NCBI RefSeq assembly: GCF_049532905.1
Contig: NZ_CP064032.1
Coordinates: forward strand, 868,001-932,000
Origin: Dyella_B nitratireducens
GTDB lineage: Bacteria > Pseudomonadota > Gammaproteobacteria > Xanthomonadales > Rhodanobacteraceae
Length of the DNA: 64,000 nucleotides
Reading direction: 5' to 3'
The stretch's first letter is position 1; each line of letters begins with the position of its first letter. The notes below the pieces were generated by a model, which saw only the letters and a list, made by a program, of their open reading frames with translations, did no database searches and was not told the origin of the DNA. Shown in pieces: positions 38,012-47,028 of the stretch. The translations under genes were made by a program, and so were the position numbers.

Positions 38012-38776
38012 ATGTTGCTACTGTTGCTCCTGCTTTGCGCGCTGGGTTACGTCGTAAGCCGCTTTCGCCGCGGTCGCGGCGGATGGATGTTCTACGGGGC
38101 GGCGTTCGTATTGTTGGTGGCCAGCGCCGGCGGACCCTTGCCTGTGTGGTTGATCACTCACTTGCAAGCGCCTTATGCGACCCGGCCGAACATAACCTGG
38201 GCGCCGCGCAATGCCATCGTGGTGCTGGGCGTCGGCGACTCGCTGATCGTCGCCACCGGGGAAGTGACGCCTACCGTGTATGCAGGCAACAGGTTGGTCG
38301 AGAGCTATACGTTGTATCGCGAGTGCAAGCAGACCGGCAACGACTGCAAGCTGATCGTAAGCGGCGGCGATCCATCCAACGTCGGCAAGACCGAGGCCGC
38401 GGTCTATGGGGATATCTTGCTGCACATGGGCGTGGACCGCGATGACCTCATGCGCGAAGCGCACAGCATGAACACGTGGCAGAACGCACAATTCGTGCAG
38501 CCCATGCTCAATGCCTATGCACCGCAGCGCGTGGTGCTGGTGACATCGGCGATGCACATGCGCCGCGCGCAGACATTCTTCGAGCACTTCGGCATCGATG
38601 CCTTGCTGGTGCGCGCCGATTATGTGGGTTCGCGGTTCACCTGGCTTCCCAACAGCCAGAGCTTGATGCTGACCGACGCGGCGCTGCATGAATACGCCGG
38701 CGTGCTGGTGTATCACCTCTACAATGCGATGGGTTGGAATCCGCCGGCGCTGCCGCGGAGACACCAAGCATTGTGA
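38012..38776 (+). CDS. DUF218 / ElyC-YdcF membrane protein, copy 1
   Basis: 254 residues. The N-terminus has two hydrophobic segments (about 1-16 and 26-46), and the DUF218 domain follows (RNAIVVLGVG near 68, KLIVSGGDPS near 117, EAHSMNTWQNAQF near 155, VVLVTSAMHMRRAQTFFEH near 177). DUF218 proteins such as ElyC affect peptidoglycan and undecaprenyl-phosphate metabolism. I start at 38012 because this matches the paralogue downstream in length and sequence; the frame is open to 37937. Neighbouring copy 2 is about 70 percent identical by eye. Confidence 0.85.
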   Translation: MLLLLLLLCALGYVVSRFRRGRGGWMFYGAAFVLLVASAGGPLPVWLITHLQAPYATRPNITWAPRNAIVVLGVGDSLIVATGEVTPTVYAGNRLVESYTLYRECKQTGNDCKLIVSGGDPSNVGKTEAAVYGDILLHMGVDRDDLMREAHSMNTWQNAQFVQPMLNAYAPQRVVLVTSAMHMRRAQTFFEHFGIDALLVRADYVGSRFTWLPNSQSLMLTDAALHEYAGVLVYHLYNAMGWNPPALPRRHQAL

Positions 38777-38842
38777 CGACTCGGCGCGTCGTTTGGGTGC
38801 AGATCCGAATGGCGCTAACTTTTATCGACAAGGATGACTTGC

Positions 38843-39604
38843 ATGCTGCTGCTGTTGTTGTTCCTGCTTTGCGTCCTGGGCTACGTGCTGGTCCGTTTTC
38901 GCCGTGGTCGCGGCGGATGGGTGTGCTACGGATTGGCCTTCGTGCTGTTCGCCGCTAGTGGTTGCGGCCTCTTGCCCGACTGGCTGCTCACGCACCTGCA
39001 AGCACCTTATGCAACCCGGCCGACAGTGACCTGGGCACCGCGCAACGCCATCGTGGTGCTGGGTATTGGCACATCACGCGTTCCTGCTACCGGGCAGGTG
39101 GGGCCGATGATGTTCGCGGGCAATCGGCTGATCGAGGGCTATCGGCTATACCACGCGTGCAAGCAGACCGGCAGCGATTGCAAACTGATCGTCAGCGGTG
39201 GCGATCCGCTCCGCTATGGTGAGGCGGAGGCCAAGGTTTATGGTGATGTCCTGACCAGCATGGGCGTGGATCGCGCCGACCTGATGCTCGAAACGCACAG
39301 CTTGAACACCTGGCAGAACGCGCAGTTCGTGCAGCCCATGATCAAGGCCTATGCACCGCAGCACACAGTGCTGGTGACGTCGGCCGTGCATATGCGCCGC
39401 GCGCAGACATTCTTTGAGCACTTCGGCATGGATGCCTTGCTCGTGCGCGCCGATTACGTGAATGCGCGGCCCACATGGCTCCCCAACGGCTGGAACATGG
39501 CGTTGACCGAAATGGCTTTGCATGAATACGTCGGCGTGCTGACGTATCACATCTACAACGCATTGGGATGGAATGCGCCGCCGAGCAGATACGGCGCACC
39601 ATGA
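38843..39604 (+). CDS. DUF218 / ElyC-YdcF membrane protein, copy 2
   Basis: 253 residues, same layout as copy 1: two membrane segments, then RNAIVVLGIG, KLIVSGGDPL, ETHSLNTWQNAQF and TVLVTSAVHMRRAQTFFEH. ATG 38843 has AGGA 8 bases upstream; ATG 38834 is a longer option. Residues differ most just after the first motif (TSRVPATGQVGPMMF against DSLIVATGEVTPTVY), which may mark a substrate-contacting loop. Tandem duplication is the simplest origin. Confidence 0.85.
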   Translation: MLLLLLFLLCVLGYVLVRFRRGRGGWVCYGLAFVLFAASGCGLLPDWLLTHLQAPYATRPTVTWAPRNAIVVLGIGTSRVPATGQVGPMMFAGNRLIEGYRLYHACKQTGSDCKLIVSGGDPLRYGEAEAKVYGDVLTSMGVDRADLMLETHSLNTWQNAQFVQPMIKAYAPQHTVLVTSAVHMRRAQTFFEHFGMDALLVRADYVNARPTWLPNGWNMALTEMALHEYVGVLTYHIYNALGWNAPPSRYGAP

Positions 39605-39607
39605 TGC

Positions 39608-39680
39608 GTAGGTTGGGGTGCAAACCCCAACGTTGGGATTCTGCACCGATGGTGATGTTGGGGTTCGCACCCCAACCTAC
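39608..39680. repeat. Paired REP element (GTAGGTTGGGG family)
   Basis: Two inverted units: 39608-39631 (starts GTAGGTTGGGGTGCAAACCC) and 39657-39680, separated by 25 bases. Each unit is itself a palindrome with stem GTTGGGGT / ACCCCAAC. It lies between DUF218 copy 2 and the convergent alcohol dehydrogenase. Confidence 0.9.
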
Positions 39681-39700
39681 GATGGGCACTCATAACCATT

Positions 39701-39728
39701 CCTCCCCTGCATGTGCATGCAGGGGAGG
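39701..39728. terminator. Strong hairpin after the alcohol dehydrogenase gene
   Basis: Perfect 12-bp stem CCTCCCCTGCAT / ATGCAGGGGAGG with loop GTGC, 10 bases past the dehydrogenase stop. No T run. The same core (CCATTCC/CCCCTGC...GCAGGGG) recurs at 61788-61809. Confidence 0.5.
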
Positions 39729-39738
39729 AGCAACACCA

Positions 39739-40797
39739 TCACGCCTTCTTCAACGACGCCATATCAATCACGAACCGATAGCGCACATCGCTATTGAGCA
39801 TGCGACCGTAAGCCGTGTTGATGTCCTGGATGTCGATCATCTCCACATCGGCACCAATGCCGTGCTTGGCGCAGAAATCCAGCATCTCCTGCGTTTCCGG
39901 AATGCCGCCGATGAGCGAGCCTGCCAGCGAGTGGCGGCCGAAGATCAGGCTGCCGGCGTGCACCGGCGGGTTGACCGGTTCCACCAGACCCACCAGCACG
40001 TGCACGCCATCGATCTTCAGCGTGGCGAGGTACGGGTTGAGATCGTGCTGGTGCGGCACCGTGTCGAGAATGAAATCGAAGTGGCCGGCGACGGCCGCCA
40101 TCTGTTTCTCATCGGTGGACAGCACCACGTGGTCGGCACCCAGCCGGCGCGCTTCCGCTTCCTTGCCCGGCGAGCGCGTGAACAGCGTGACGTCCGCACC
40201 CAGCGCCTTGGCAAACTTCAAGCCCATATGGCCTAGGCCGCCCAGGCCGATGATGGCGACCTTGTGATCCTTGCCGATCTTCCAGTGGCGCAGCGGCGAC
40301 CAGGTGGTGATGCCGGCGCACAGGAGCGGCGCAGCGGCTTTCGGGTCCACCCCGTCGGGAATGCGCAGCACGAACTTGTCGTTCACCACGATGCGCTCGG
40401 AGTAGCCGCCGTAGGTCATCATCCCGTCGCGGCGGTCGCGGCTGTTGTACGTGAAGGTGGGCATTTCCTTGCAGTACTGCTCCAGGCCCTGTTCGCAGGC
40501 GGCGCAGTGCTGGCAGGAATCCACCATGCAGCCCACGCCCACCAGGTCGCCCGGCTTGAAACCGGTCACCTGGGCGCCCACCGACGCCACCCGGCCGACG
40601 ATTTCGTGACCGGGCACCAGCGGATACAGCGAATTGCCCCATTCATTGCGGGCTTGATGAAGGTCGGAATGGCAGACGCCGCAATACAGGATGTCGATCA
40701 CCACGTCGTCCGCGCGCGGATCGCGCCGTTCGAACTGATGGGGGGCCATCGGGGTGGTGGCGGATTGCGCGGCGTAGCCGCGGATGTTGAGGGCCAT
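39739..40797 (-). CDS. Zinc-dependent NADP alcohol dehydrogenase (YahK/CAD type)
   Basis: Medium-chain dehydrogenase that reduces aldehydes to alcohols. Catalytic zinc ligands are in CGVCHSDLHQ and PLVPGHEIVG, and the structural zinc cysteines in CQHCAACEQGLEQYC. The cofactor motif is GLGGLGHMGLKFAKALGAD. The cinnamyl-alcohol-dehydrogenase-like subgroup is suggested by the YGGYSERIVV segment. I start at 40797 (MALNIRGYAA), with GGAG 6 bases upstream, giving 352 residues; the frame is open to 41196. Divergent from an AraC regulator, so probably induced by it. Confidence 0.93.
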   Translation of the reverse strand: MALNIRGYAAQSATTPMAPHQFERRDPRADDVVIDILYCGVCHSDLHQARNEWGNSLYPLVPGHEIVGRVASVGAQVTGFKPGDLVGVGCMVDSCQHCAACEQGLEQYCKEMPTFTYNSRDRRDGMMTYGGYSERIVVNDKFVLRIPDGVDPKAAAPLLCAGITTWSPLRHWKIGKDHKVAIIGLGGLGHMGLKFAKALGADVTLFTRSPGKEAEARRLGADHVVLSTDEKQMAAVAGHFDFILDTVPHQHDLNPYLATLKIDGVHVLVGLVEPVNPPVHAGSLIFGRHSLAGSLIGGIPETQEMLDFCAKHGIGADVEMIDIQDINTAYGRMLNSDVRYRFVIDMASLKKA

Positions 40798-40983
40798 GCG
40801 GTTCTCCAGAGAGGTAAAGCCAAGGGAGGGGCGTCGAGGCCGCAAAGTATGCGCAGTGCAGCAAAAGCCCGGTAGCCGAATCCTGCTAAATGCTTGCTTG
40901 ATCCTGCAAATAGCCTCTGTAAGGCTCGCTTTGGTCTGCAGTAACAGGCAATCTTCACGCGTTCCAGGCAAGCAGCAATCCGC

Positions 40984-41940
40984 ATGAACACACAACTTAG
41001 ATCGATCGAGATATTTTCCCGCCTCGAGCAGGATCGCGACGAATTGACAGCCATCGTTGAACGATACGCCCAGGCGGAGGGCGTCACCCAGACAGCCTGG
41101 CCAGCCTTGTCGTTCTTCCGCGCCGACTCCCCGAGTGACCGCAGCTGCGCCATGTACGAGCCCTGCCTGGGCCTGCTGCTCCAGGGCAACAAACACATTC
41201 TGGTGGGTGAGGAACGCCTGGAGCAGGAATATGGCTACTACCTGATCAACTCCATCGATGTGCCCGTCACTGCCCAGGTAGTGCGCGCCTCGCCGCAGCA
41301 GCCGTGCCTGTGCATCACCTTGCGCCTTGACCCTGTACGCATTGGCGAATGGCTGTCCGAAGTGAAGCTACCCAAGCCTTCCACCGCCACCGCCCGCGGC
41401 ATCGCCTTGAGCCCGGTCAGCGGGGACGTACTCGATCCCCTGCTGCGTCTGGTGCGCCTGCTCGACTCGCCTCAGGATCTTGCGCTGTTGGCGCCGCTGA
41501 TCGAACGCGAGCTGCTGTACCGGCTGCTCACCGGCGAGCAAGGCACGCGCCTGGCGCAGATCGCCTCGGCAGGCGGGCAGGGCCAGCAGATCGCCCGCGC
41601 TATCCAGTGGCTACGCGTGCACTACAACAAGCCGCTGCGCATCGCCGAACTGGCCAGCATGGTGAACATGAGCCCGTCGTCGCTGCACCACCATTTCCGC
41701 CAGATCACCGCGATGAGTCCATTGCAGTACCAGAAAGTGCTGCGTTTGCATGAGGCCCGTCGTCTGCTGCTGACCGAAGGCTGCGACGTGGCCACGGCGG
41801 CGCATCGTGTCGGTTACGAAAGCCCTTCGCAATTCAGCCGCGAATACAGCCGGCAACATGGCGCGCCGCCGTTGCGCGATGTGATGCGCTTGCGGGCGAT
41901 GGGAACGGCGCCTTGCGTGGAGCTTGAGGCTACGGCGTAG
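40984..41940 (+). CDS. AraC-family transcriptional regulator
   Basis: 318 residues. The N-terminal part (about 30-190) matches the AraC_N cupin-like type (LSFFRADSPSDRSCAMYEPC, LGLLLQGNKHILVG). The C-terminal part has two helix-turn-helix motifs (LRIAELASMVNMSPSSLHHH and CDVATAAHRVGYESPSQFSR). It is divergent from the alcohol dehydrogenase with a 186-base gap and likely controls it, possibly in response to aldehydes. Its TAG stop is supplied by the GTAG that begins the REP element at 41937. Confidence 0.9.
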   Translation: MNTQLRSIEIFSRLEQDRDELTAIVERYAQAEGVTQTAWPALSFFRADSPSDRSCAMYEPCLGLLLQGNKHILVGEERLEQEYGYYLINSIDVPVTAQVVRASPQQPCLCITLRLDPVRIGEWLSEVKLPKPSTATARGIALSPVSGDVLDPLLRLVRLLDSPQDLALLAPLIERELLYRLLTGEQGTRLAQIASAGGQGQQIARAIQWLRVHYNKPLRIAELASMVNMSPSSLHHHFRQITAMSPLQYQKVLRLHEARRLLLTEGCDVATAAHRVGYESPSQFSREYSRQHGAPPLRDVMRLRAMGTAPCVELEATA

Positions 41941-42010
41941 GTTGGGGTGCAAACCCCAACATCCCCATACCTGCAGACATGGCAACGTTGGGGTTTGCAC
42001 CCCAACCTAC
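41937..42010. repeat. Paired REP element (GTAGGTTGGGG family)
   Basis: Units 41937-41960 and 41987-42010 are inverted copies of each other with a 26-base spacer (ATCCCCATACCTGCAGACAT...). The left end provides the AraC stop codon, and the right end lies 11 bases from the end of the convergent aldehyde dehydrogenase gene. Confidence 0.9.
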
Positions 42011-42021
42011 GAGGCGCGGGA

Positions 42022-43458
42022 TTATGTCTCCCGCATCACCATCAACCGAATCTCCGACATATCTTCGATCGCATAGCGCACACCTTCGCGCCCCACGCCG
42101 GATAGCTTCACACCGCCATACGGCATGTTGTCCACGCGGAAGCTCGGCACGTCGTTGACGATCACGCCGCCTTGCTCCAGCTCATCCCACGCGCGCATCC
42201 CATGGGCAAGGCTGTTGGTGAAGATGCCGGCCTGCAAGCCGTAATCCGAGTCATTGACCATCGCAAACGCATCGTCAATGTTTTCGAACGGCACCAGCAG
42301 CACGAACGGGCCGAACACTTCCATGCGATTGACCTTCGCATCCTTCGGCACCTGCTCCATCACCGTGGCTTCGAGCATGTTGCCCTTGCGCTTGCCACCG
42401 CACAGGATCTTGCCGCCAGCCTGCTGCGCTTCGTTGATCCAGCCTTCCAGGCGTGTCGCGGCCGCCTCATCGATCATGGGTCCAAGAAATACGCTCTTGT
42501 CCTTCGGGTCACCGGCTTTGAGCTGTTTCACTGCGGCAACCAAACGTTGCTTCAATTCCTCGTAAAGCGAGGCGTGCGCGTAAATGCGCTGCACGCTGAT
42601 GCAGCTCTGGCCGGATTGATAAAAGGCACCAAAGATCAACCGCTCGATCACTTTGTCCAAGTTCGCATGCTGGTCGGCATCCACGATGCAAGACGCATTG
42701 CCACCCAGTTCCAAGGTCACTTTCTTGTGGCCAGCACGCGCCTTCAGATCCCAGCCGATCTGTCCGCCGGTGAAGGAAAGCAGCTTCAGCCGCTCGTCTT
42801 CCACCAGCGGCGTGGCGTGCTTGCCATCGAGCGTCAGCACGGAAAACGCGCCCTTGGGCAGATCGGTCTCCGCCAGCACCTGGCCGATGATCAACGCACC
42901 AATCGGCGTTTTTTCCGAAGGCTTCAGCACGAACGGACAACCCGCAGCAATCGCCGGCGCCACCTTGTGTGCCACCAGGTTCAACGGAAAGTTGAACGGT
43001 GTGATGAACGACACCGGCCCCAACGGTACGCGGCGCGTAAAGCCATGGTAGCCATCCAGGCGCGCTGCCAACTCCAGGTTCAAGGTTTCACCATTCACGC
43101 GCACTGCTTCGTCGGCAGCAATGCGGAAGGTTTCGATCAGGCGTGTTACTTCACCGGCGGCATCCTTGATCGGCTTGCCGGCTTCGATGCACAGCGCCAT
43201 CGCGAGTTCGTCGTAACGCTCCTGGAAACGCTTCACGCAATGCTGCAGCACTGCTTGCCGCGCCCAGGGCTTGAAGCGTTTCATCGGCCCGGCCGCCTGC
43301 ACGGCGGCGCGAATGGCTTCTTCCGTGGCTTGCGCATCCGGCACGGCTACGCGGGTGGCGATCTCACCGCTAAACTTGTCGTACACATCCATCATCTCGG
43401 AGGACGTGCGCGCCTCGTTCGCCAGGTAATAGGGATAGGTTTTCTCGAGCATGATCAC
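42022..43458 (-). CDS. NAD(P)-dependent aldehyde dehydrogenase
   Basis: 478 residues of the ALDH superfamily. The fold markers are PFNFPLNLVAHKVAPAIAAG, the glutamate in LELGGNASCIV, the catalytic cysteine in SGQSCISVQR and the C-terminal EVFGPFV and NDSDYGLQAGIF. The start is ATG 43458 (or 43452); it overlaps the stop of the upstream ThDP enzyme by four bases, so the two are coupled. Sequence resembles glyceraldehyde-3-phosphate/lactaldehyde-type ALDHs; the substrate is not certain. Confidence 0.92.
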   Translation of the reverse strand: MIMLEKTYPYYLANEARTSSEMMDVYDKFSGEIATRVAVPDAQATEEAIRAAVQAAGPMKRFKPWARQAVLQHCVKRFQERYDELAMALCIEAGKPIKDAAGEVTRLIETFRIAADEAVRVNGETLNLELAARLDGYHGFTRRVPLGPVSFITPFNFPLNLVAHKVAPAIAAGCPFVLKPSEKTPIGALIIGQVLAETDLPKGAFSVLTLDGKHATPLVEDERLKLLSFTGGQIGWDLKARAGHKKVTLELGGNASCIVDADQHANLDKVIERLIFGAFYQSGQSCISVQRIYAHASLYEELKQRLVAAVKQLKAGDPKDKSVFLGPMIDEAAATRLEGWINEAQQAGGKILCGGKRKGNMLEATVMEQVPKDAKVNRMEVFGPFVLLVPFENIDDAFAMVNDSDYGLQAGIFTNSLAHGMRAWDELEQGGVIVNDVPSFRVDNMPYGGVKLSGVGREGVRYAIEDMSEIRLMVMRET

Positions 43459-45104
43459 TCCTTCACCGCGGCGCTCAGGCTGCGGATTTCTTCGTCGAGC
43501 ACACGGTGGTTGTCGGAATAGTCGATAGCAAGGTCGATCAGATGCACGCCACCTTCGTCGAAAGCGCGTTGCAGGGTAGGGAGGAATTCATCCGCACTTT
43601 GCGGGCGATGGCCGTGCGCACCATGCGCTTCGGCAAAACGCACGAAGTCGGGATTGCTGAATTGCATGCCGAAATCCGTATAGCCCATCTCCGCCTGCTT
43701 CCAGCGGATCATGCCGTACGCATCATCGCGCAATAACAGAATCACCAAATCCTGCTTCAGACGCACCGCGGTTTCCAGCTCCTGCGCATTCATCATGAAA
43801 CCGCCGTCACCGCAGATCGCCAGCACCTTGCGTTCCGGATATACCATCTTGGCTGCCATGGCCGACGGCAGGCCCGCACCCATGGTGGCGAGCGCATTGT
43901 CGAGCAGTACGGTATTGGGCTGACGCGCCTTGTAGTAACGCGCATACCACAGCTTGTACATGCCGTTGTCCAGGCAGAGGATGCCGTCGTCCGGCATATA
44001 GCGGCGCGTGTCTGCAACGATGCGTACCGGGTGCATCGGAAAACGGGCGTCATCGGCATACTGGCCAAGCTGCACCTGAAACGCTTCGCGCACCTTGTTG
44101 AAGTAGCGGAAATCCCAGTGCTCCTGCGCGCTCAATGCATCGGTCAACCGTTCCACCGTATGCGCAATATCGCCCACCACTTCGATCTGCGGGAAATACA
44201 CCGTGTCCACTTCAGCCGACGAGAAATTGATGTGAATCACCGTGCGCCGTCCACGCTGCATGAAGAACGGCGGTTTTTCCACTACGTCATGGCCGACATT
44301 GATGATCACGTCCGCCGCATCGATCGCGCGGTGCACGAAGTCGCCATCCGACAGCGCGGCATTGCCCAGCCATAAGGGATGATCCTCATCGACCACGCCC
44401 TTGCCCATCTGCGTCGTGAAGAAGGGCATCCCAAGCTTGTCGATAAAGGCACGCAAGGCGACGGCCGTGCGTTGGCGATTGGCGCCGGCGCCGATCATCA
44501 GGATCGGATGCTTGGCACTGGTGATCGCTTCGGCGGCTTGCACCAGCGCGGCATCGTCGGGCGAAGGCCGGCGTGCATACTCGGTGGGCAGCAGGATGTA
44601 TTCGTCCACTTCATCGCGGGCGATATCTTCGGGCAGCTCCAGATGCACCGCGCCGGGACGCTCTTCCTCCGCACGGCGGAACGCTTCACGAATGCGCGCA
44701 GGAATGGTTGCCGCGGACACCAGCTGGCGCGTGTACTTGGTAAGCGGCTGCATCATGTCCACCACGTCCACCAGCTGGAACAAGCCCTGCTTGTGGGTGC
44801 GGATGGGCTTTTGCCCGGTAATCATCATCATCGGCATGGCGCCAAGCTGGGCATAGGCGGCGGCCGTCACCAGATTGGTGGCGCCGGGCCCCAGGGTGGA
44901 CAGCGCGACGCCCGCCTCGCCGGTCAACCGGCCCCACGTCGCCGCCATAAATCCGGCCGCCTGTTCGTGACGGGTCACGATCAGCTTGATCGGCGATTCT
45001 CGCAATGCCTCCACCAGGTCGAGGTTTTCCTCGCCCGGCACGCCGAAAATGCGGGTTACGCCTTCGGCTTCCAATGCTTTCACAAACAAGGCCGCGGCCT
45101 TCAT
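43455..45104 (-). CDS. ThDP enzyme, acetolactate synthase large-subunit-like
   Basis: 549 residues. The N-terminal Pyr domain has GVPGEENLDLVEAL and the catalytic glutamate in TRHEQAAGFMA; the middle domain follows, and the C-terminal PP domain has the ThDP/Mg motif GDGGFMMNAQELETA. It resembles the IlvB/AlsS group that condenses two pyruvates to acetolactate. There is no small regulatory subunit beside it, as in catabolic forms. The four-base overlap with an aldehyde dehydrogenase is unusual for branched-chain synthesis and suggests a catabolic or aldehyde-forming role. Confidence 0.85.
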   Translation of the reverse strand: MKAAALFVKALEAEGVTRIFGVPGEENLDLVEALRESPIKLIVTRHEQAAGFMAATWGRLTGEAGVALSTLGPGATNLVTAAAYAQLGAMPMMMITGQKPIRTHKQGLFQLVDVVDMMQPLTKYTRQLVSAATIPARIREAFRRAEEERPGAVHLELPEDIARDEVDEYILLPTEYARRPSPDDAALVQAAEAITSAKHPILMIGAGANRQRTAVALRAFIDKLGMPFFTTQMGKGVVDEDHPLWLGNAALSDGDFVHRAIDAADVIINVGHDVVEKPPFFMQRGRRTVIHINFSSAEVDTVYFPQIEVVGDIAHTVERLTDALSAQEHWDFRYFNKVREAFQVQLGQYADDARFPMHPVRIVADTRRYMPDDGILCLDNGMYKLWYARYYKARQPNTVLLDNALATMGAGLPSAMAAKMVYPERKVLAICGDGGFMMNAQELETAVRLKQDLVILLLRDDAYGMIRWKQAEMGYTDFGMQFSNPDFVRFAEAHGAHGHRPQSADEFLPTLQRAFDEGGVHLIDLAIDYSDNHRVLDEEIRSLSAAVKE

Positions 45105-45257
45105 GCATCGTCTCCTGGAAAGATAACGACGCTATATGTACTCCAATATTCGATTCGCGCGGGAATGCGTTTGATTCGTGTGAAGAATGGATGCGTTTGC
45201 AACACTTTTGTCACTACGGCGGCAGGGTTCCCAAAGTGGCGAAAATTGCCCAGAGGC

Positions 45258-45336
45258 CGTCATTCCCGCGAAAGCGGGAATCCATTTTCAGGGATACATC
45301 AGAGCAACATGGATTCCCGCTTTCGCGGGAATGACG
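45258..45336. repeat. Paired REP element (CATTCCCGCGAAAGCGGG family)
   Basis: Inverted units 45258-45284 (CGTCATTCCCGCGAAAGCGG...) and 45310-45336 are perfect 27-bp inverse copies around a 25-base spacer. Lies between the ThDP gene promoter region and the end of xseA. Confidence 0.92.
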
Positions 45337-45386
45337 GACGTGAGGGACACATGTGATGTTGAGGTTTCCGCGCCGACTTGCGGCGA

Positions 45387-46754
45387 CTACTTTTTACTAA
45401 CTCGCAACGCCAATTCGCCATCCACCAACTTCGCCCGCAACGGTGCATCCACCGCCACATCCTGCGCCGACCGCAACACCTTGCCTTTCTCATCAAACAA
45501 GATCGCATAGCCACGCTCCAGCGTAGCCAGCGGACTCACCGCATGCATCGCGCGAGCCGTCTGTTGCAAATTCAGGCGTTCGTGCTGCAGCTTGTGCTGG
45601 ATCATATGTCGCAGCTGCAAAGCATGCTGTTCCAGCTGCTGTCGCAACAACTCGACACGTTGCCGCGGATGCTGTGCCAGCAACCGCGTGTATACACGTT
45701 CCAGGCGTATCGTTTTACGCGTCAACTGCGCCTGCCGGCAGGCAAGCAAACGGCGATGTAATTGCAGCAGCCGTTGGCGATCGCGGGACAACCGCGCTTG
45801 CGGGCGTTGCGCCTGCAAGCGCGCCAGCAGATGGTCAAGCCGTTGAATACGGGTATGCAAACGCCGTTCGTGGATGGCCGCGTTACGCTGGTGCAACTGC
45901 TCGACATGCCGGCGCAGTGCCAGAACGTCAGGCACCAGCAGCTCAGCCGCCGCAGAGGGCGTAGGCGCACGCAAATCGGCGACGAAATCAGAAATGCTGA
46001 AGTCGATCTCGTGCCCCACCGCGCTGACCACCGGCACTGCACTGGCGTGAACGGCGCGCGCTACCTGCTCGTCGTTGAAGGCCCAGAGATCTTCCAGCGA
46101 ACCGCCGCCGCGCGTAAGCAGCAGCACGTCGTAGCGTCCGCAGGCAGACGCTTTGCGCAACATCGAGACAATCGCGGGCGGCGCTTCACGCCCTTGTACC
46201 GGCACCGGTAGCACGTCCACTTCCACCAGCGGCCAGCGTCGCGACAACACGCTCAGCACATCCCGAATGGCAGCACCGGTAGCGGATGTGATCACGCCGA
46301 TGCGTCGCGCAAAGCGGGGCAGGGGGCGCTTGCGTTCCTGCGCAAACAAACCCTCCGCATCCAGTTGTGCCTTCAGCCGTTCAAATTCGCGTTGCAACGC
46401 GCCTTCGCCAGCCGGCTCCATATGCTCGACCACCAGCTGGAATTCGCCGCGCGGCTCGTACAGACCAACCCGCGCACGGCATAGCACGTGCACGCCATCC
46501 GCCGGCCGGAAACGCAACCCCATGCTCTTGGTCTTGAACATGGCGCAACGCACCTGCGCCAGGCTGTCTTTCAAGGTGAAGTAGAGATGGCCGGACGCCG
46601 GGCGCGCCACGTTGGACAGTTCACCTTCGATCCACACCAGCGGCAAGGCATCTTCCAGCAGCCCGCGCACCAGCCGGTTGAGCGTGCTGGGCGTGAGAAC
46701 GTGACGGGTCGGCTTGCCGCCGGCACCTTCGGGGAAGTCGTCGGGCGCTTGCAT
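45387..46754 (-). CDS. xseA: Exodeoxyribonuclease VII large subunit
   Basis: Nuclease that acts on single-stranded DNA with XseB. The N-terminal OB domain has LVRGLLEDALPLVWIEGELSN and GHLYFTLKDSLAQVRC; the catalytic core has RIGVITSATGAAIRDVLSVL and LLLTRGGGSLEDLWAFNDE. The long coiled-coil C-terminal part and final strand follow. 455 residues. The small subunit gene is not in the window. The start ATG has no clear Shine-Dalgarno site. Confidence 0.95.
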   Translation of the reverse strand: MQAPDDFPEGAGGKPTRHVLTPSTLNRLVRGLLEDALPLVWIEGELSNVARPASGHLYFTLKDSLAQVRCAMFKTKSMGLRFRPADGVHVLCRARVGLYEPRGEFQLVVEHMEPAGEGALQREFERLKAQLDAEGLFAQERKRPLPRFARRIGVITSATGAAIRDVLSVLSRRWPLVEVDVLPVPVQGREAPPAIVSMLRKASACGRYDVLLLTRGGGSLEDLWAFNDEQVARAVHASAVPVVSAVGHEIDFSISDFVADLRAPTPSAAAELLVPDVLALRRHVEQLHQRNAAIHERRLHTRIQRLDHLLARLQAQRPQARLSRDRQRLLQLHRRLLACRQAQLTRKTIRLERVYTRLLAQHPRQRVELLRQQLEQHALQLRHMIQHKLQHERLNLQQTARAMHAVSPLATLERGYAILFDEKGKVLRSAQDVAVDAPLRAKLVDGELALRVSKK

Positions 46755-46922
46755 GGAGGCGGGAGACTAGCACGAATGGCTTTGGGAACATCGTCTTGGC
46801 GCTCGATATTCATCAAAAATGTAGATTATTGCCACTTGTATAGAATCGATATTTGCCCCCCAACCTGCGTCGACTTTCGCTGGGATCGTGCAACTGCTTC
46901 AAATGCCGTTTGCGCAGAGATC

Positions 46923-46957
46923 GCACTGACCGGGCTACAACCAACACCGGTCAGTGC
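46923..46957. repeat. 11-bp inverted repeat between xseA and the secreted-protein gene
   Basis: GCACTGACCGG (46923-46933) and CCGGTCAGTGC (46947-46957) are perfect inverse copies with a 13-base loop. No T run follows; it may be a terminator-like or operator-like hairpin. The surrounding 274-base gap holds no gene I can support. Confidence 0.45.
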
Positions 46958-47028
46958 AATGTATTCCCGACTTTGGCTAGCTTGCGTGGTTTGCAGGTCG
47001 TGAAGGCTCAATAGTCCAATTTTGTGTC

